A stretch of DNA of 64,000 nucleotides from Mesonia algae (GCF_003253545.1 NZ_QKYV01000003.1:264375-328374); one strand, 5' to 3'. Shown: positions 51,421 through 62,666, counted from the stretch's first letter. Notes: a model not told the origin generated them from the letters alone. Numbers and translations are program-made.

Positions 51421-54400
51421 TTAATTTCCAAAATTATACCTTAAGGTAAATCCAGATCTAATAGTGGTTTGAGGAAATGCTGTTGACACTGCATATTCAG
51501 AAAAACTATGATCGTAATAAAATATTGCGGTTAAGTTTTTTGAAAGTGAGTACTCTACATTGAAATTGAATCCCCAAATATCTTGACCTGAAGTTGTTTG
51601 ACTATTATCAAATTCTAAATATCTTATAATAGTTTCATTTCTTCGGTAAGATAAATCTGCCTTAAAGATTAAATCACTTCTTATAATTCTTTGCTCTCCT
51701 GCTATTCTAGTTGCCAATCTAAGATCTCTTAAACGGTAACCTAATCCTAAAATATATTCATTTCCTTGAATCTCGGTCAGCAAATTATTGTCAAAACTAA
51801 GGGATAATTGTCTATCTTTCTTAATTTCTGCTAAAATTTTTACAGAGTTTTTCAACTCCATATCCACTTTCACTAACGGTGAAAACTGCTCTACAAGGTT
51901 AATGTTAGAAATTAAGAATGGATTTTTATAGTTTCCAGACTGATCCACATTATTTTCCCCGTAAGGATTCGCTCTATCAAAGTCTAAGTTACTCTGGAAT
52001 TGATTTACATTATAAATAGATGTATATCCGTGCTGAACGCTAAATCGCTTAAATTTATCTTTAAACCATCCTAAACGCATTAATCCCGTATATTTTAAAT
52101 TCCAGTTAGGTAATGGAGTGTCTCTAAAAACTCCTAAACTCACATCTTCTGCCTTACTTGTAGTATAAGCTGATAGGAATGCAGGCAGTAATACTGCTTG
52201 GCTGTTTCTACCAAAACCTTTAGGATATCCCGTTTCTTGATTGATATTATTAGGATCTGTTAAATCTATTCCGGCAGATGTAGCTAATCTATTTGCTATT
52301 TCTAATCTATTCTCTCTAAACTTTTCAAATGCTACCGATTGCTGATTATCACTTTTGCTAAAAGCAGAATTAATCATTATCGTAGAAATATTAAAGTTAC
52401 CAAAAGTATTAGGCGTTAAAGATCTATACTGAAGATCTTGCTGATTTACTCGGTAATTCTCTGTGTAAGTTTCAGAATACAATCTATTAGCATTTAGATC
52501 TAACGTCAAATCTGGTATTAAATCTATATTAGCTTGGATACTTAAATTCTTACTTTCATTTTCAGTATACTGCTCATTAAACTCTTGGTAAGAGGTAAGC
52601 CATCCGCTAGCAGCCGCTTTCTCTCTAATATCTGCTTGGCTACCAAAAGTAAATCCTGCTGTAGGTTTTAATGTTCCTGCAAAACCAACATCGTTAGTAT
52701 ATCCTGGCAGGTAAATACCATTCGTTTCTTGATAGTTTAATGTTAACCTTTTTAAAGAAGTTATGATTCCAATACCTGTATTTAAAGCTTTATCACCTGC
52801 CGAAAGCGATGTGTCATCGCTAGCATTTGTAGCATCATCTTCAGCTTGACTTCTCGAAAATCCTAATTTATTTGCAGAACTACTTCTTTTCTCTTGAGCT
52901 CCAAACTGCGGACCTCTATTACTCGCTCTAGCTGGTCTCTTTTTAACCAATCCTAAATACTTATAAAGAGTATTCATCTCAAACGTTCCATTAATTTGGT
53001 GCGTATTTGAGTTTTGAATGGTATGACCAATATTTGGAATTCCTGGAAGATCATTTAATATTTCAGAACCTTTCTGCCATTGGAAATTTCCTGTATAAGA
53101 ATATTGAGCTCTTATAAATTTTAGAAATGGAATTTTATCTAACGGCAAATCATAATTTAACTGAAAGCTTTGATAATGTTGATTTGGATTTCCTATTTCA
53201 AAAAAACCATCCCAAACTCCAATAGAATTATCTTGAACATTATCTTGATTAATGTAATTTCTTACAATACGATTATTAGAACTATTAAAGTTAAAACGAA
53301 GAGATTCCGTTAAGTTATGATTCACTGTATATTGCCAATCGAATGTATAATTTCTTTGATAAAGAGTAGGTAATCCTATAGATCCCGGAGGTAAATTAAT
53401 CTCTCTGTACTGCTGCTCATTATATTGTCTAATAATATTAGAACTCGCTGAAATATTAGACGGTAAAGGATTAATATTAAAATCTTTAATAGGCCTATAA
53501 TATTCACTACTATCTAAAAACTTAATGTTTTTAAAGGGTTCTAATTTTAAAGGTGCAAAAGCATAATCGTACGTAGCTCCAACATTTACATTTTGATCTA
53601 ATGCATCTTTTATCTCAAAATCTCTATGATCTTCTTGATTATACGTACCTGAAAAAGAAAAGTTCTCCACGTCGTAAGGCATAGGTTTACGATCTTGATT
53701 GGTTCGATCTTTCCTTAAACCAATTACACTTACACTTTGTCTTTTAGTATAATCTTCTGCTCTTTCTTGCAACTCATCTTTTCTATCCTCATCTGCAGTA
53801 TTATCTAATAAAGTTTCAAGCTCTAAATCTAAATATTCAGGATCATACTGTGGGGTTATAAGCTCTTCTCCTCTACTGTAGCTAAAAGGGATGTTAATTC
53901 CCCAATCTTTAGGAAGCAGTTGACCTACATTAATAGTACTTACAACATCATACTGTTTTACATCTTCTCTACTTCTTTGGTTTGGCCCTTGTTCTATAGA
54001 CCCAAAACCAACTGTACTTCTTCTCCCCGTTGCCGAAACTGTAGCAAAATCAGCAAAATTGGTATCCATATTTAATACTGCAGCCCAACCTCCTTCATTC
54101 TTTAAATCAGATAAACGAAGTTCGTTAAACCAAACTTGCCCAGAGGCGTCTGTAGCTCCCGTATTTTTTAAACCCAACATAAGAACTCGAATGTTTCCAA
54201 AACTTGGGTTCCCCTTAATCCCCACTCTCAACTCTCCTGCATTACTGGAGTTTGACGGCGCTAAATCTGGAGTGAAAAAGTTAAGATCTATGGAGTTATA
54301 TGAGCTACTCCCTATTACTAATGACTTTATTTGCTGAAGTAATTCCATAGGCAAATTCAAATCATTTTCTACGGGCCAAACAGCTCTAGGTTGTGTAGAG

Positions 54401-57400
54401 TTTTCATCACTTACCGTTAACGGAATTTCAATTTGGTAAAAGTTATCAGAAAAATCGGTTCCCATTCTAATAAATGCAGTCAATTCACCATCCATTAAAG
54501 TGGGTGATGGAAAAGGTAAACTCTCGGCGTGTAAAAACATTTCTAAGTTTTTATACTGTCGCATATCTACCTGAAAGTTTTTATAAACTCCTCTAGAATC
54601 TTGTGGCGCTAAATTCTTAACCGTTAAAGACAGAGATTGCTCATCTTCTCTAATGGTTTGATTGTTATTTACTAATTCTTCTCGAACAACACCTGGAGGA
54701 GTAACATAATCTGATGTTTGCTCTTCACTTACGGCAGCAACTTCTAAAGTAGTACTTGGTGTATTTTCAGGATCTGTTCCGTTAGGAATCAAAGCTTGAT
54801 TGTATCTTCTATAATCTCCTCTAACCAAGTCTAAAGTACCAAAACGCAATACCACATCATCACTAAAACCAGATAAGAACATACGCATAAACCTCACAGA
54901 TCTTAAATCGGCTATACCATTTACAGAGTATTCACTTTCTGTCCTTAACGGAATTTTAAACTGCACCCAACGAACATCCATCTCACTTCCGTTTTGAAGG
55001 GTTGTTGTAAGCGTCTTTACATCAGTAATATAATCGTTATCAATACCTGCTACAGAACTTGTATTATTATTAACTCCCATATCTCTAAAAACAGGAACTT
55101 CATACTCAAAGTAGCTGTCAATAGTATTCATGGTATTATCCCTATTTACATCTTCTACCGAAGGTATTGTAGTGTTACCTCTGTTATTTTGACCTACTTC
55201 TGTCGGTGAATTTCCCTGTGTACCATTATAGTTTCTATACCTATTAAGAATATCGCCATCTGCACTTAAATAATATTCGTAATTATCGTTTGCCGGATCT
55301 TCTAAACCTCCAAAACCTGAAAATTTTTGAGCCTCCGCCAAGTCATCTAAACCATCTAAACCTAAATCTTGATTAGTTCTTTGTTGCCCATCGGTATCAA
55401 AAGCATAAACTAAAGACTGACTAGAAGGCACTCTACCAAAAGCAGTTTCTAGGGTATTTCCTACATTTCCATCATCTGGCAAACCATTTTCATATTGTTT
55501 TCTTCCGTCTTTAAGTACATCTTCAGAAATACTACCTAAGTTAAAAGTAATTTTACCTTCATTTATGGTATTATTTTCTTCGTAGATAAAAGGATCCATT
55601 ACCCAAAATTCAATAAACTCTACGTTAGATTGCTCAAAATTGGTAGTGGTAATTTCTCGCATGATACCCCCAAAATTATCTGTTGGGTTAGGCAGTTGAT
55701 TGCTTCCTGCTGCCGCTGGATTAAAGTTATATTGACCACGAGAATCTGGATCAAAATTTAGATCTAAAGTGTAAATTGCTTGCGCCTGACCTTGTATAAT
55801 ATCTGTATTTGGAAAAATTTCATCTATAAAAACTCTTCTTGTAGCATAGGTTGAAAGATCTTCATCACTTATTCCGCTTGGACGCTGATTGGTATAAAAT
55901 ATAGGATCTATAGAGTACCAATTAAGTTTAGCTCTTTTGTAAGCCGAAGCCAAATCATTATTTGCTCTTTCTCCTCCAAAACCAATTGGTGCACTAGAGA
56001 GTGACCAAGAGAGCGGTGTCATGATTGAAATAGAAGTTTGTGATGCTTCAAAATCATCTACATAAGAAGTTGCTACACCATTAAAATCATTTCCTTTAGG
56101 GGAACCTGGCTGTAAATAGGCAAACTCACCTCTTACAGAAAAATTCGACTCCACGTCAGTATCTATATTCGGAAGTTTATTAACAAGCCTTGTGAAGAAA
56201 GGAACCTCTGTAGAATAATTAATGTTAAAACCATACATAGAATTATTAATAGGCTCGTAGCTATAGTTAGCTTTTTGAGTTAATGGTCTTTCGTTAAGAT
56301 TAAGATAAGTACCACCTATTAAAAAGTTTTCATTAAACTGATGCTGAATATCAATTCCCGTAAATCGTTTGGTTTGTTGACCGAATAATGCATTATTTTC
56401 TGTAGAAACTTGAATAGGAGTATCTGAAGCCAATAAAGCTTCATCTAAAATCTTAACTCTACCCAATTGATAATCTACCGTATAATCTACACCTTCTTGT
56501 AGTACCCTACCTCCAGCAGTTACCGTTACAGATCCTTGAGGAACATTAAAAGCTCCAATAGGAATCCCATCTTGACCGCTTGATTTATAACTTCCTTTTA
56601 ACTGAAATTTATTTTTATCTGCCTGCTCTTGTTCTGCCTGTGTTTTTGTCGTGTTATAAAGTGACCCAAACACATATTTGGTTTGATTTCCATTATAAGT
56701 ATTTGGATTATCATAATCCTCTGGTCCACCATTTGGAGTAGTATCTAATTTATCAAATAAATATTCTCCAAAAGGCTCAACCGATGTAAATATAATCCTA
56801 CCATTTTGAGGATCTATGGTTAAACCTGGCACATAATCAAAGAAACCATCTCCATCGACTACAGGGTCATTATTTAAATTTAAATTATCTAAATTAAAAA
56901 CCTGCAATAAGTTTTTATCTTCTACATCTTGAGGTAATGGGGTCGATGAATTAGGCGCTTGACTTATGTAATTAAGTGGTTGCGGATCTGTATATAAAAT
57001 ATTAAATCGAAAATCTTCCTTTTCTAATTGAAAAGCATCCAAACTATAGATGTTTTTCATCATTAAGTCCCAAATAGGTTCATTAACATTAGTAATTGGG
57101 CTCTTTAAAAGCTTAACTACTAAGTTTTGATTAATCGCTATTGAATTTTGATTATTGGGGTCATTTGGATCATTTGGGTTTGCATTAGGATTGGTCCCAG
57201 ATTGGGTAGCTTGTACTCCATCATTTGCAAATTCTCCTACCTGATACACTTGCCCGTTAACCGTATATTGAAAGGCAACTGCTAAAATTTCATCATTATT
57301 GATTCTTTGATTCAAAGAAACATAACCTAGTTGCGTATTTAACGTATATTCATTAGGATCTAATTGTCTTGCATTTTCTAATTTAGCATAATCTACACCT

Positions 57401-58710
57401 TCATCTACACTCGTAGAATTAGAACCAAAACCTTGATCTACCGTTGATATATCTCTAATAGCTGGTGTTAAAACAGATTGTTGTGGCCCAGTAATTCCTA
57501 ACGGGTTAAAGTCATTGTTTGAGTTACTAGGGTAAGCACCTGGAGTCGAATTTAAAAAACTGGCAAACCCAGGAGGTGTCACAGGATTTCCGTTTTGATC
57601 GAGCAAAACCCCTACGTTATCTGGATTAGATTCCCCTAAATCTTGAATCGCTACAATATTTCTAGCATTGGTTAATGCTTGTGTAGAGTTAGTTCTATTG
57701 GTTACCCAGATTTGTAATCTAGTTACCTGAATATTACTATTTATAAAAGGATAGTTTTGAAGCGACTGGTTGTATTGATCTCTAAAGTAATGCGCTAAAA
57801 AGAAGTGCCTATTCTCATCATAATCTAAAATAAACTTCTCAAATTCTTGAACCGCGCCTCCTCCTTGAATATTAGTGGTTTGTCTTTCTGAATTTTGCTC
57901 AGAGAAAACACCTGTAACGGTAGTTTTACCAAACTGAAGTTGCGTTTTAACACCAAATAAACTTTGCGCCCCCTGCATTAAAGAACTATTAAGTGGCATA
58001 CTTACATTACCGACTTCTATTTTTCTTACAATATCATCTTCATCTGGCGTATAATCTAACTTAATTTGATTTTGAAAATCAAACGTAGACTCCGTATCGT
58101 AATTTGCATTTACTTCTAAACGCTTCCCAACCTTACCCAATAAGCTTAAGCTGATACGCTGATTAAAATCGAATGTAAAATTACTTCGGTTACGAGGCGA
58201 AAGTGCAGGATTATCTTGCTTAGTATACAAAACTCCTAAATCTACTTCTACAGAACCTTGAGGAATCACTTCTATTTCACTACCTCCAAATATTGTTTCA
58301 AAGAAACTATTATTAACATAAAATATAGGCAATAGGTTTCTTTGTTCTTCTTCAGCATTTTCACTTCTCCCCGCAACTGCATCAGATTTTTGTTTAAAAT
58401 AATCCTTCATCTGTTCCTGAAGAATCAAATCCCTATACTCTTCTGGCGTTAAAACCATTGGATACTCAACATTTACACGTCCAATTTTTTCAGTATAAAT
58501 ATACCTATCTAAAATAGGGTCATACGTATATTTTTGTTCAATGCCACTAGGGTTTGCCAGTTGAATATTTCCTGTAGAGTAACCCGTTTTTGTAGAGTCT
58601 TGTGAAGTTTCATTTTCTTCTTGGCTATACATAAAAGTACAGCTTAACAAGAAAAAAATAAGTATATAATTACTTTTATATCCTTTAGTAAAGTAGTAAA
58701 TGTTTTTCAA
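51421..58710 (-). CDS. sprA: cell-surface protein SprA, type IX secretion translocon
   Basis: Giant outer-membrane beta-barrel that forms the export channel of the type IX secretion system and is needed for gliding. The 2429-residue protein has a signal peptide (residues about 12-29, ending CTFMYSQ), the opening region VEYPMVLTPEEYRDLILQEQ, repeated SprA domains, and a C-terminal strand ending SGFTLRYNFGN. Length agrees with SprA of Flavobacterium johnsoniae (about 2400). It starts 6 bases after ruvA stops, so both are in one transcript. It appears intact. Confidence 0.96.
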   Translation of the reverse strand: MKNIYYFTKGYKSNYILIFFLLSCTFMYSQEENETSQDSTKTGYSTGNIQLANPSGIEQKYTYDPILDRYIYTEKIGRVNVEYPMVLTPEEYRDLILQEQMKDYFKQKSDAVAGRSENAEEEQRNLLPIFYVNNSFFETIFGGSEIEVIPQGSVEVDLGVLYTKQDNPALSPRNRSNFTFDFNQRISLSLLGKVGKRLEVNANYDTESTFDFQNQIKLDYTPDEDDIVRKIEVGNVSMPLNSSLMQGAQSLFGVKTQLQFGKTTVTGVFSEQNSERQTTNIQGGGAVQEFEKFILDYDENRHFFLAHYFRDQYNQSLQNYPFINSNIQVTRLQIWVTNRTNSTQALTNARNIVAIQDLGESNPDNVGVLLDQNGNPVTPPGFASFLNSTPGAYPSNSNNDFNPLGITGPQQSVLTPAIRDISTVDQGFGSNSTSVDEGVDYAKLENARQLDPNEYTLNTQLGYVSLNQRINNDEILAVAFQYTVNGQVYQVGEFANDGVQATQSGTNPNANPNDPNDPNNQNSIAINQNLVVKLLKSPITNVNEPIWDLMMKNIYSLDAFQLEKEDFRFNILYTDPQPLNYISQAPNSSTPLPQDVEDKNLLQVFNLDNLNLNNDPVVDGDGFFDYVPGLTIDPQNGRIIFTSVEPFGEYLFDKLDTTPNGGPEDYDNPNTYNGNQTKYVFGSLYNTTKTQAEQEQADKNKFQLKGSYKSSGQDGIPIGAFNVPQGSVTVTAGGRVLQEGVDYTVDYQLGRVKILDEALLASDTPIQVSTENNALFGQQTKRFTGIDIQHQFNENFLIGGTYLNLNERPLTQKANYSYEPINNSMYGFNINYSTEVPFFTRLVNKLPNIDTDVESNFSVRGEFAYLQPGSPKGNDFNGVATSYVDDFEASQTSISIMTPLSWSLSSAPIGFGGERANNDLASAYKRAKLNWYSIDPIFYTNQRPSGISDEDLSTYATRRVFIDEIFPNTDIIQGQAQAIYTLDLNFDPDSRGQYNFNPAAAGSNQLPNPTDNFGGIMREITTTNFEQSNVEFIEFWVMDPFIYEENNTINEGKITFNLGSISEDVLKDGRKQYENGLPDDGNVGNTLETAFGRVPSSQSLVYAFDTDGQQRTNQDLGLDGLDDLAEAQKFSGFGGLEDPANDNYEYYLSADGDILNRYRNYNGTQGNSPTEVGQNNRGNTTIPSVEDVNRDNTMNTIDSYFEYEVPVFRDMGVNNNTSSVAGIDNDYITDVKTLTTTLQNGSEMDVRWVQFKIPLRTESEYSVNGIADLRSVRFMRMFLSGFSDDVVLRFGTLDLVRGDYRRYNQALIPNGTDPENTPSTTLEVAAVSEEQTSDYVTPPGVVREELVNNNQTIREDEQSLSLTVKNLAPQDSRGVYKNFQVDMRQYKNLEMFLHAESLPFPSPTLMDGELTAFIRMGTDFSDNFYQIEIPLTVSDENSTQPRAVWPVENDLNLPMELLQQIKSLVIGSSSYNSIDLNFFTPDLAPSNSSNAGELRVGIKGNPSFGNIRVLMLGLKNTGATDASGQVWFNELRLSDLKNEGGWAAVLNMDTNFADFATVSATGRRSTVGFGSIEQGPNQRSREDVKQYDVVSTINVGQLLPKDWGINIPFSYSRGEELITPQYDPEYLDLELETLLDNTADEDRKDELQERAEDYTKRQSVSVIGLRKDRTNQDRKPMPYDVENFSFSGTYNQEDHRDFEIKDALDQNVNVGATYDYAFAPLKLEPFKNIKFLDSSEYYRPIKDFNINPLPSNISASSNIIRQYNEQQYREINLPPGSIGLPTLYQRNYTFDWQYTVNHNLTESLRFNFNSSNNRIVRNYINQDNVQDNSIGVWDGFFEIGNPNQHYQSFQLNYDLPLDKIPFLKFIRAQYSYTGNFQWQKGSEILNDLPGIPNIGHTIQNSNTHQINGTFEMNTLYKYLGLVKKRPARASNRGPQFGAQEKRSSSANKLGFSRSQAEDDATNASDDTSLSAGDKALNTGIGIITSLKRLTLNYQETNGIYLPGYTNDVGFAGTLKPTAGFTFGSQADIREKAAASGWLTSYQEFNEQYTENESKNLSIQANIDLIPDLTLDLNANRLYSETYTENYRVNQQDLQYRSLTPNTFGNFNISTIMINSAFSKSDNQQSVAFEKFRENRLEIANRLATSAGIDLTDPNNINQETGYPKGFGRNSQAVLLPAFLSAYTTSKAEDVSLGVFRDTPLPNWNLKYTGLMRLGWFKDKFKRFSVQHGYTSIYNVNQFQSNLDFDRANPYGENNVDQSGNYKNPFLISNINLVEQFSPLVKVDMELKNSVKILAEIKKDRQLSLSFDNNLLTEIQGNEYILGLGYRLRDLRLATRIAGEQRIIRSDLIFKADLSYRRNETIIRYLEFDNSQTTSGQDIWGFNFNVEYSLSKNLTAIFYYDHSFSEYAVSTAFPQTTIRSGFTLRYNFGN

Positions 58711-58716
58711 TTTATA

Positions 58717-59298
58717 TTAAAGGTTTTTTAAAGCAAGCTTAATTATCGTTTCTACAGAAGCACTTTCATCATTTCTAATGATTCTTGAGACCACTTTTTC
58801 AGATTGTTTTCTCGTGTAACCAAGTGTTTCTAATGCTGATAACGCTTCATCTTTATGGCTATTGCGTTGAAGAGTAGAAATTTGTCCTGATGAATCAATT
58901 TCTCCCAACTTATCTTTTAAATCTATAATTACTCTTTGAGCTGTTTTTGCTCCAATTCCTTTAACGCTTTGAATCTCTGGTACATTCTCTGTAGTGATGG
59001 CTTCAATAATTTGCCCTGGACTCAATGAAGAAAGCATCGTCCTTGCGATACTTGCCCCAATCCCTGAAACAGAAATAAGTTTTTTAAAAATTTCTCTTTC
59101 AGATTTTTCCATAAAACCAAATAATGTATGCGCATCTTCTCTTACTTGTAAAAAAGTATAGATGAGTATATTTTCATTTTCTGGCAACAGGGAATATGTA
59201 TGCAATGATATATTTAAAAAATACCCAACTCCTCCACATTCTACAGTGACATCTGTAGGATTTTTTTGTGTCATTTTCCCTTTAAGGTATTCTATCAT
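58717..59298 (-). CDS. ruvA: Holliday junction branch migration protein RuvA
   Basis: Tetramer that binds Holliday junctions and loads RuvB. The 193-residue protein has the OB-fold start MIEYLKGKMTQKNPTDVTVE, two helix-hairpin-helix motifs (LISVSGIGASIARTML and IQSVKGIGAKTAQRVI) and the C-terminal domain that binds RuvB. It is directly ahead of sprA. ruvB is in the same window but about 3.4 kb away and separate. Confidence 0.96.
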   Translation of the reverse strand: MIEYLKGKMTQKNPTDVTVECGGVGYFLNISLHTYSLLPENENILIYTFLQVREDAHTLFGFMEKSEREIFKKLISVSGIGASIARTMLSSLSPGQIIEAITTENVPEIQSVKGIGAKTAQRVIIDLKDKLGEIDSSGQISTLQRNSHKDEALSALETLGYTRKQSEKVVSRIIRNDESASVETIIKLALKNL

Positions 59299-59321
59299 AA
59301 GTTAAGCAAACGTTAAAGCTT

Positions 59322-59350
59322 CAAATGTAGGAAATTTATTAAGATAGCAA
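59322..59350 (-). promoter_or_regulatory. promoter of the ruvA-sprA operon
   Basis: Minus-strand TTG (59348-59350), 18-base spacer, TACATTTG (59322-59329), 23 bases before the ruvA ATG. Full -7 match. Confidence 0.7.
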
Positions 59351-59382
59351 AACCCTAATTTCTTAGTTTAACAGTCAAAATA

Positions 59383-61686
59383 CTAAATACTTAATGCTGC
59401 TTGTCTTTTTTTCTCTTTTTCTTGTGCATCTACTACAGCAACAGCTGTCATATTTACCATTTCTTCTACACTAGCTCCCAATTGTAAAACATGCGCTGGC
59501 TTATTTAATCCCATCATAATTGGTCCGATAGAATCAGTTTTATTAAGCTCTTTAATTAGTTTATAATTTGAATTGGCAGAATCTAAATTTGGGAATATTA
59601 ATGAGTTTACTTTTCTTCCTGCTAATTTTGAAAAAGGGAATTTGCTTTGTAGCATTTCTTTATTGAGTGCAAAATCTACTTGCAACTCTCCATCTACCAA
59701 TAAATCTGGACTTTTCTCATGAAGTATTTGAACAGCATCTTTTACTTTTCTAGCCTCTGGATGTTTAGATGAACCATAATTGGCATATGAAATCATTGCC
59801 ATAACAGGCTCCATTCCAAACATTTTTACAATATAGCTTGTCATTTTTGCAATACGTGCTAAATCTTCTGCATTAGGATTTATATTTATAGAGGTATCAC
59901 TAATAAAAATTGGTCCCCTAGAAGTATTCATAAGGTTGGTCGCCGCAATTCTAGAGACTCCTTTTGCCATACCAATTAAGTCTAAAATTGGCTTAACTAC
60001 GGTAGGATAAGATCTAGAATACCCAGATAATAAGGCATCAGCATCACCTTCATTCACCATCATGGCCGCAAAATAGTTACGCTCTCTTAATAGTTTTTGC
60101 GCTTCATAAAGGGTGATTCCTTGACGCTGAGCACTTTTCCAATATTTTTCCGCGTAAGCGTTAACTTGCTCCTTTTGCTCGTCAGATTTTGGATCGATAA
60201 TTATCACGTCATCAGTATTCTCGAACTCAATTTCTTGCATGAGTTCTAAAATAACCTCTCTTCTTCCTAACAGAATAGGTTGACATACTCTTTCATCCCT
60301 ACTAATTTGAGCTGCTTTAAGCACATCTAAATGATCGGCTTCGGCATAAACGACCCTTTTCGGATTCATTTTTGCTCTATTTAATAGTAAACGAGTGATT
60401 TTATTATCTCCTCCTAAGCGCTCATATAGATCGTCTTCATAACGTTGCCAGTCATAAATTGGTTCTTTTGCTACACCACTCTCCATTGCTGCTCGTGCAA
60501 CTGCTGGAGGCACTTGAGTTAACAATCTAGGATCAAAAGGTTTGGGTATAATATAATCTTTCCCAAAATTAAGCTTCGTTTCCCCGTAGGCAATATTCAC
60601 TTGTTCAGGAACCGGCTCTTTTGCCAAATTAGCTAGAGCTTTAACCGCTGCCATTTTCATTTCTTCATTAATCTTGCTCGCTCTAACATCTAAAGCTCCT
60701 CTAAAAATGAATGGAAAACCAAGTACATTATTTACCTGATTAGGATTATCACTTCTTCCCGTCGCCATGATAATATCCTTTCTTGTTTTTACTGCAAGAT
60801 CGTAATCAATTTCTGGAACAGGATTGGCCATTGCAAAAACGATAGGGTTACTATTCATTTGCAATAACATTTTTGGAGTGATGATATTTCCTACAGAAAG
60901 CCCTAAGAATACATCGGCACCAACTAGAGCTTCCTCAAGAGTGAGATTTTCTTGTGCATTAGAAAATTCCATTTGCATGCTCGATAAGTCTGTTCTATTT
61001 TTATGTAGAACTCCATCCACATCGAACATCGTAACGTTCTCTTTTTTAACCCCTAATAAAGAATATAATTTTATACACGCCATTGCTGCAGAACCTGCAC
61101 CAGAAACAACAATTTTTATTTCTGAAATCTCTTTTTCAGCAATTTCTAAGGCGTTTAATAAAGCCGCAGAAGAAATAATTGCCGTACCGTGTTGATCATC
61201 GTGCATCACCGGAATATCTAGCTCTTCTACAAGCCTTCTTTCAATCTCAAAAGCTTCTGGGGCTTTGATATCTTCTAAATTTATTCCTCCAAAGGTAGGA
61301 GCTATATTCTTGACGGTTTCAATAAATGACTCTACATCTTTAGTGTCTACCTCAATATCAAAAACATCTATATCTGCAAAAATTTTAAATAATAAACCTT
61401 TCCCTTCCATTACAGGTTTTGAAGCTAAAGGTCCTATATCACCCAAACCTAAAACAGCTGTACCGTTAGAAATTACAGCTACAAGATTTCCCTTTGCTGT
61501 GTATTTATAGGCATTATCTATATCTTTTGCAATCTCTAAACAAGGTTCTGCAACTCCTGGAGAATAGGCTAAAGATAAATCTCTTTGGGTAGAATATTTT
61601 TTGGTTGGTATAACCTCTATTTTACCCGGCTTAGGTTTTGCGTGATAAACTAAAGCTTCTCTTCTTTTGCGTTCGTTGCTGCTCAT
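59383..61686 (-). CDS. maeB: NADP-dependent malic enzyme with phosphotransacetylase-like domain
   Basis: Oxidative decarboxylation of malate to pyruvate. The 767-residue protein has an N-terminal malic enzyme part (about 1-430; YSPGVAEPCLEIAKD, VMHDDQHGTAIISSAALLNA, VVSGAGSAAMACIKL) and a C-terminal phosphate acetyltransferase-like part (about 435-767; SYANYGSSKHPEARKV). This two-domain layout is the normal MaeB form, in which the second part is regulatory. It stands alone with a candidate promoter. One 13-mer copy lies in the second domain. Confidence 0.95.
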   Translation of the reverse strand: MSSNERKRREALVYHAKPKPGKIEVIPTKKYSTQRDLSLAYSPGVAEPCLEIAKDIDNAYKYTAKGNLVAVISNGTAVLGLGDIGPLASKPVMEGKGLLFKIFADIDVFDIEVDTKDVESFIETVKNIAPTFGGINLEDIKAPEAFEIERRLVEELDIPVMHDDQHGTAIISSAALLNALEIAEKEISEIKIVVSGAGSAAMACIKLYSLLGVKKENVTMFDVDGVLHKNRTDLSSMQMEFSNAQENLTLEEALVGADVFLGLSVGNIITPKMLLQMNSNPIVFAMANPVPEIDYDLAVKTRKDIIMATGRSDNPNQVNNVLGFPFIFRGALDVRASKINEEMKMAAVKALANLAKEPVPEQVNIAYGETKLNFGKDYIIPKPFDPRLLTQVPPAVARAAMESGVAKEPIYDWQRYEDDLYERLGGDNKITRLLLNRAKMNPKRVVYAEADHLDVLKAAQISRDERVCQPILLGRREVILELMQEIEFENTDDVIIIDPKSDEQKEQVNAYAEKYWKSAQRQGITLYEAQKLLRERNYFAAMMVNEGDADALLSGYSRSYPTVVKPILDLIGMAKGVSRIAATNLMNTSRGPIFISDTSININPNAEDLARIAKMTSYIVKMFGMEPVMAMISYANYGSSKHPEARKVKDAVQILHEKSPDLLVDGELQVDFALNKEMLQSKFPFSKLAGRKVNSLIFPNLDSANSNYKLIKELNKTDSIGPIMMGLNKPAHVLQLGASVEEMVNMTAVAVVDAQEKEKKRQAALSI
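60148..60160 (-). repeat. dispersed GC-rich word, copy in maeB
   Basis: CGCTTACGCGGAA on the minus strand, coding Ala-Tyr-Ala-Glu. Confidence 0.65.
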
Positions 61687-61708
61687 CTTGTTATATTTTG
61701 AGGATTAA

Positions 61709-61716
61709 CAAAGGTA
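61709..61716 (-). promoter_or_regulatory. candidate -7 element for maeB
   Basis: TACCTTTG on the minus strand, 22 bases before the ATG. No clear -33 TTG at the right distance. Confidence 0.5.
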
Positions 61717-61739
61717 AACATCCATTTAGAATAGAGAAA

Positions 61740-62666
61740 TTAAGTTTCTAAAAAATTAATATTGCGCTTTAGACCGTCGTATTTAGTTCTTTTTACGGCA
61801 GACTTTTTAAAAATTTCTTGAAAGGTTTCTTTAGTAATTTCCTCCCAATCATCTTTTGTCATTTGCAATAAATCTGGATGCGGATTGAAGAGTGGCTCAT
61901 TGTGAGGTTTTGAAAATCGATTCCAAGGACAAACATCTTGGCAAATATCACAACCAAACATCCAATCTTCAAATTTCCCTTTTTCAGACTCGGGTATGCT
62001 TTCTTTGAGCTCGATGGTATAATATGAAATGCACTTGCTCCCATCCACTTTATAAGGTTCATAGATAGCATCTGTAGGGCAAGCGTCTATACAAGCTGTA
62101 CAGCTTCCGCAGTGATCTGTCACAGGAGTATCATAATCTAATTCTAGGTCGATAATCAATTCAGCAATAAAAAAGAAAGATCCTGTTTTTTTAGAAAGTA
62201 AATTTGAATTTTTACCAATCCATCCTAAACCGCTTTTCGCTGCCCAAGCTTTATCTAAGACAGGTGCAGAATCTACAAAAGCCCTTCCACCTACTTCACC
62301 TATTTCATCTTTTATAAAGTTAAGTAAATGCTTCAGTTTATCCTTAATTACAAAATGATAATCTTGTCCGTAGGCATATTTACTAACCTTATAGGTATTT
62401 TCTGTTTGGAAATTTTGCGGATAATAATTCAGCAATAAAGAAACCACACTTTTAGAATCATCGACCAATAAGGTAGGATCTAATCTTTTGTCAAAATAAT
62501 TTTCCATATAACCCATCTTGCCATTTCTATTTTCATGGAGCCAATTTTCTAATCTTGGCGCTTCTTCCTCTAGAAATTCGGCTTTACTGATGCCACAAGA
62601 CATAAAGCCGAGTCTTTTAGCTTCATCTTTTATGAGTTTTGTGTACCTAGAAGTATTATTCAACAT
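61740..62666 (-). CDS. queG: epoxyqueuosine reductase QueG
   Basis: Last step of queuosine synthesis in tRNA, using cobalamin and two [4Fe-4S] clusters. The 308-residue protein has the [20 protein letters not shown] active-site region, the first cluster motif [12 protein letters not shown] (Cys186, 189, 192, 196) and the second [11 protein letters not shown] (Cys239, 242, 246). It lacks the C-terminal HEAT repeats of longer QueG proteins, which is common in Bacteroidota. It follows ruvB by 54 bases on the same strand. Confidence 0.94.
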   Translation of the reverse strand: MLNNTSRYTKLIKDEAKRLGFMSCGISKAEFLEEEAPRLENWLHENRNGKMGYMENYFDKRLDPTLLVDDSKSVVSLLLNYYPQNFQTENTYKVSKYAYGQDYHFVIKDKLKHLLNFIKDEIGEVGGRAFVDSAPVLDKAWAAKSGLGWIGKNSNLLSKKTGSFFFIAELIIDLELDYDTPVTDHCGSCTACIDACPTDAIYEPYKVDGSKCISYYTIELKESIPESEKGKFEDWMFGCDICQDVCPWNRFSKPHNEPLFNPHPDLLQMTKDDWEEITKETFQEIFKKSAVKRTKYDGLKRNINFLET

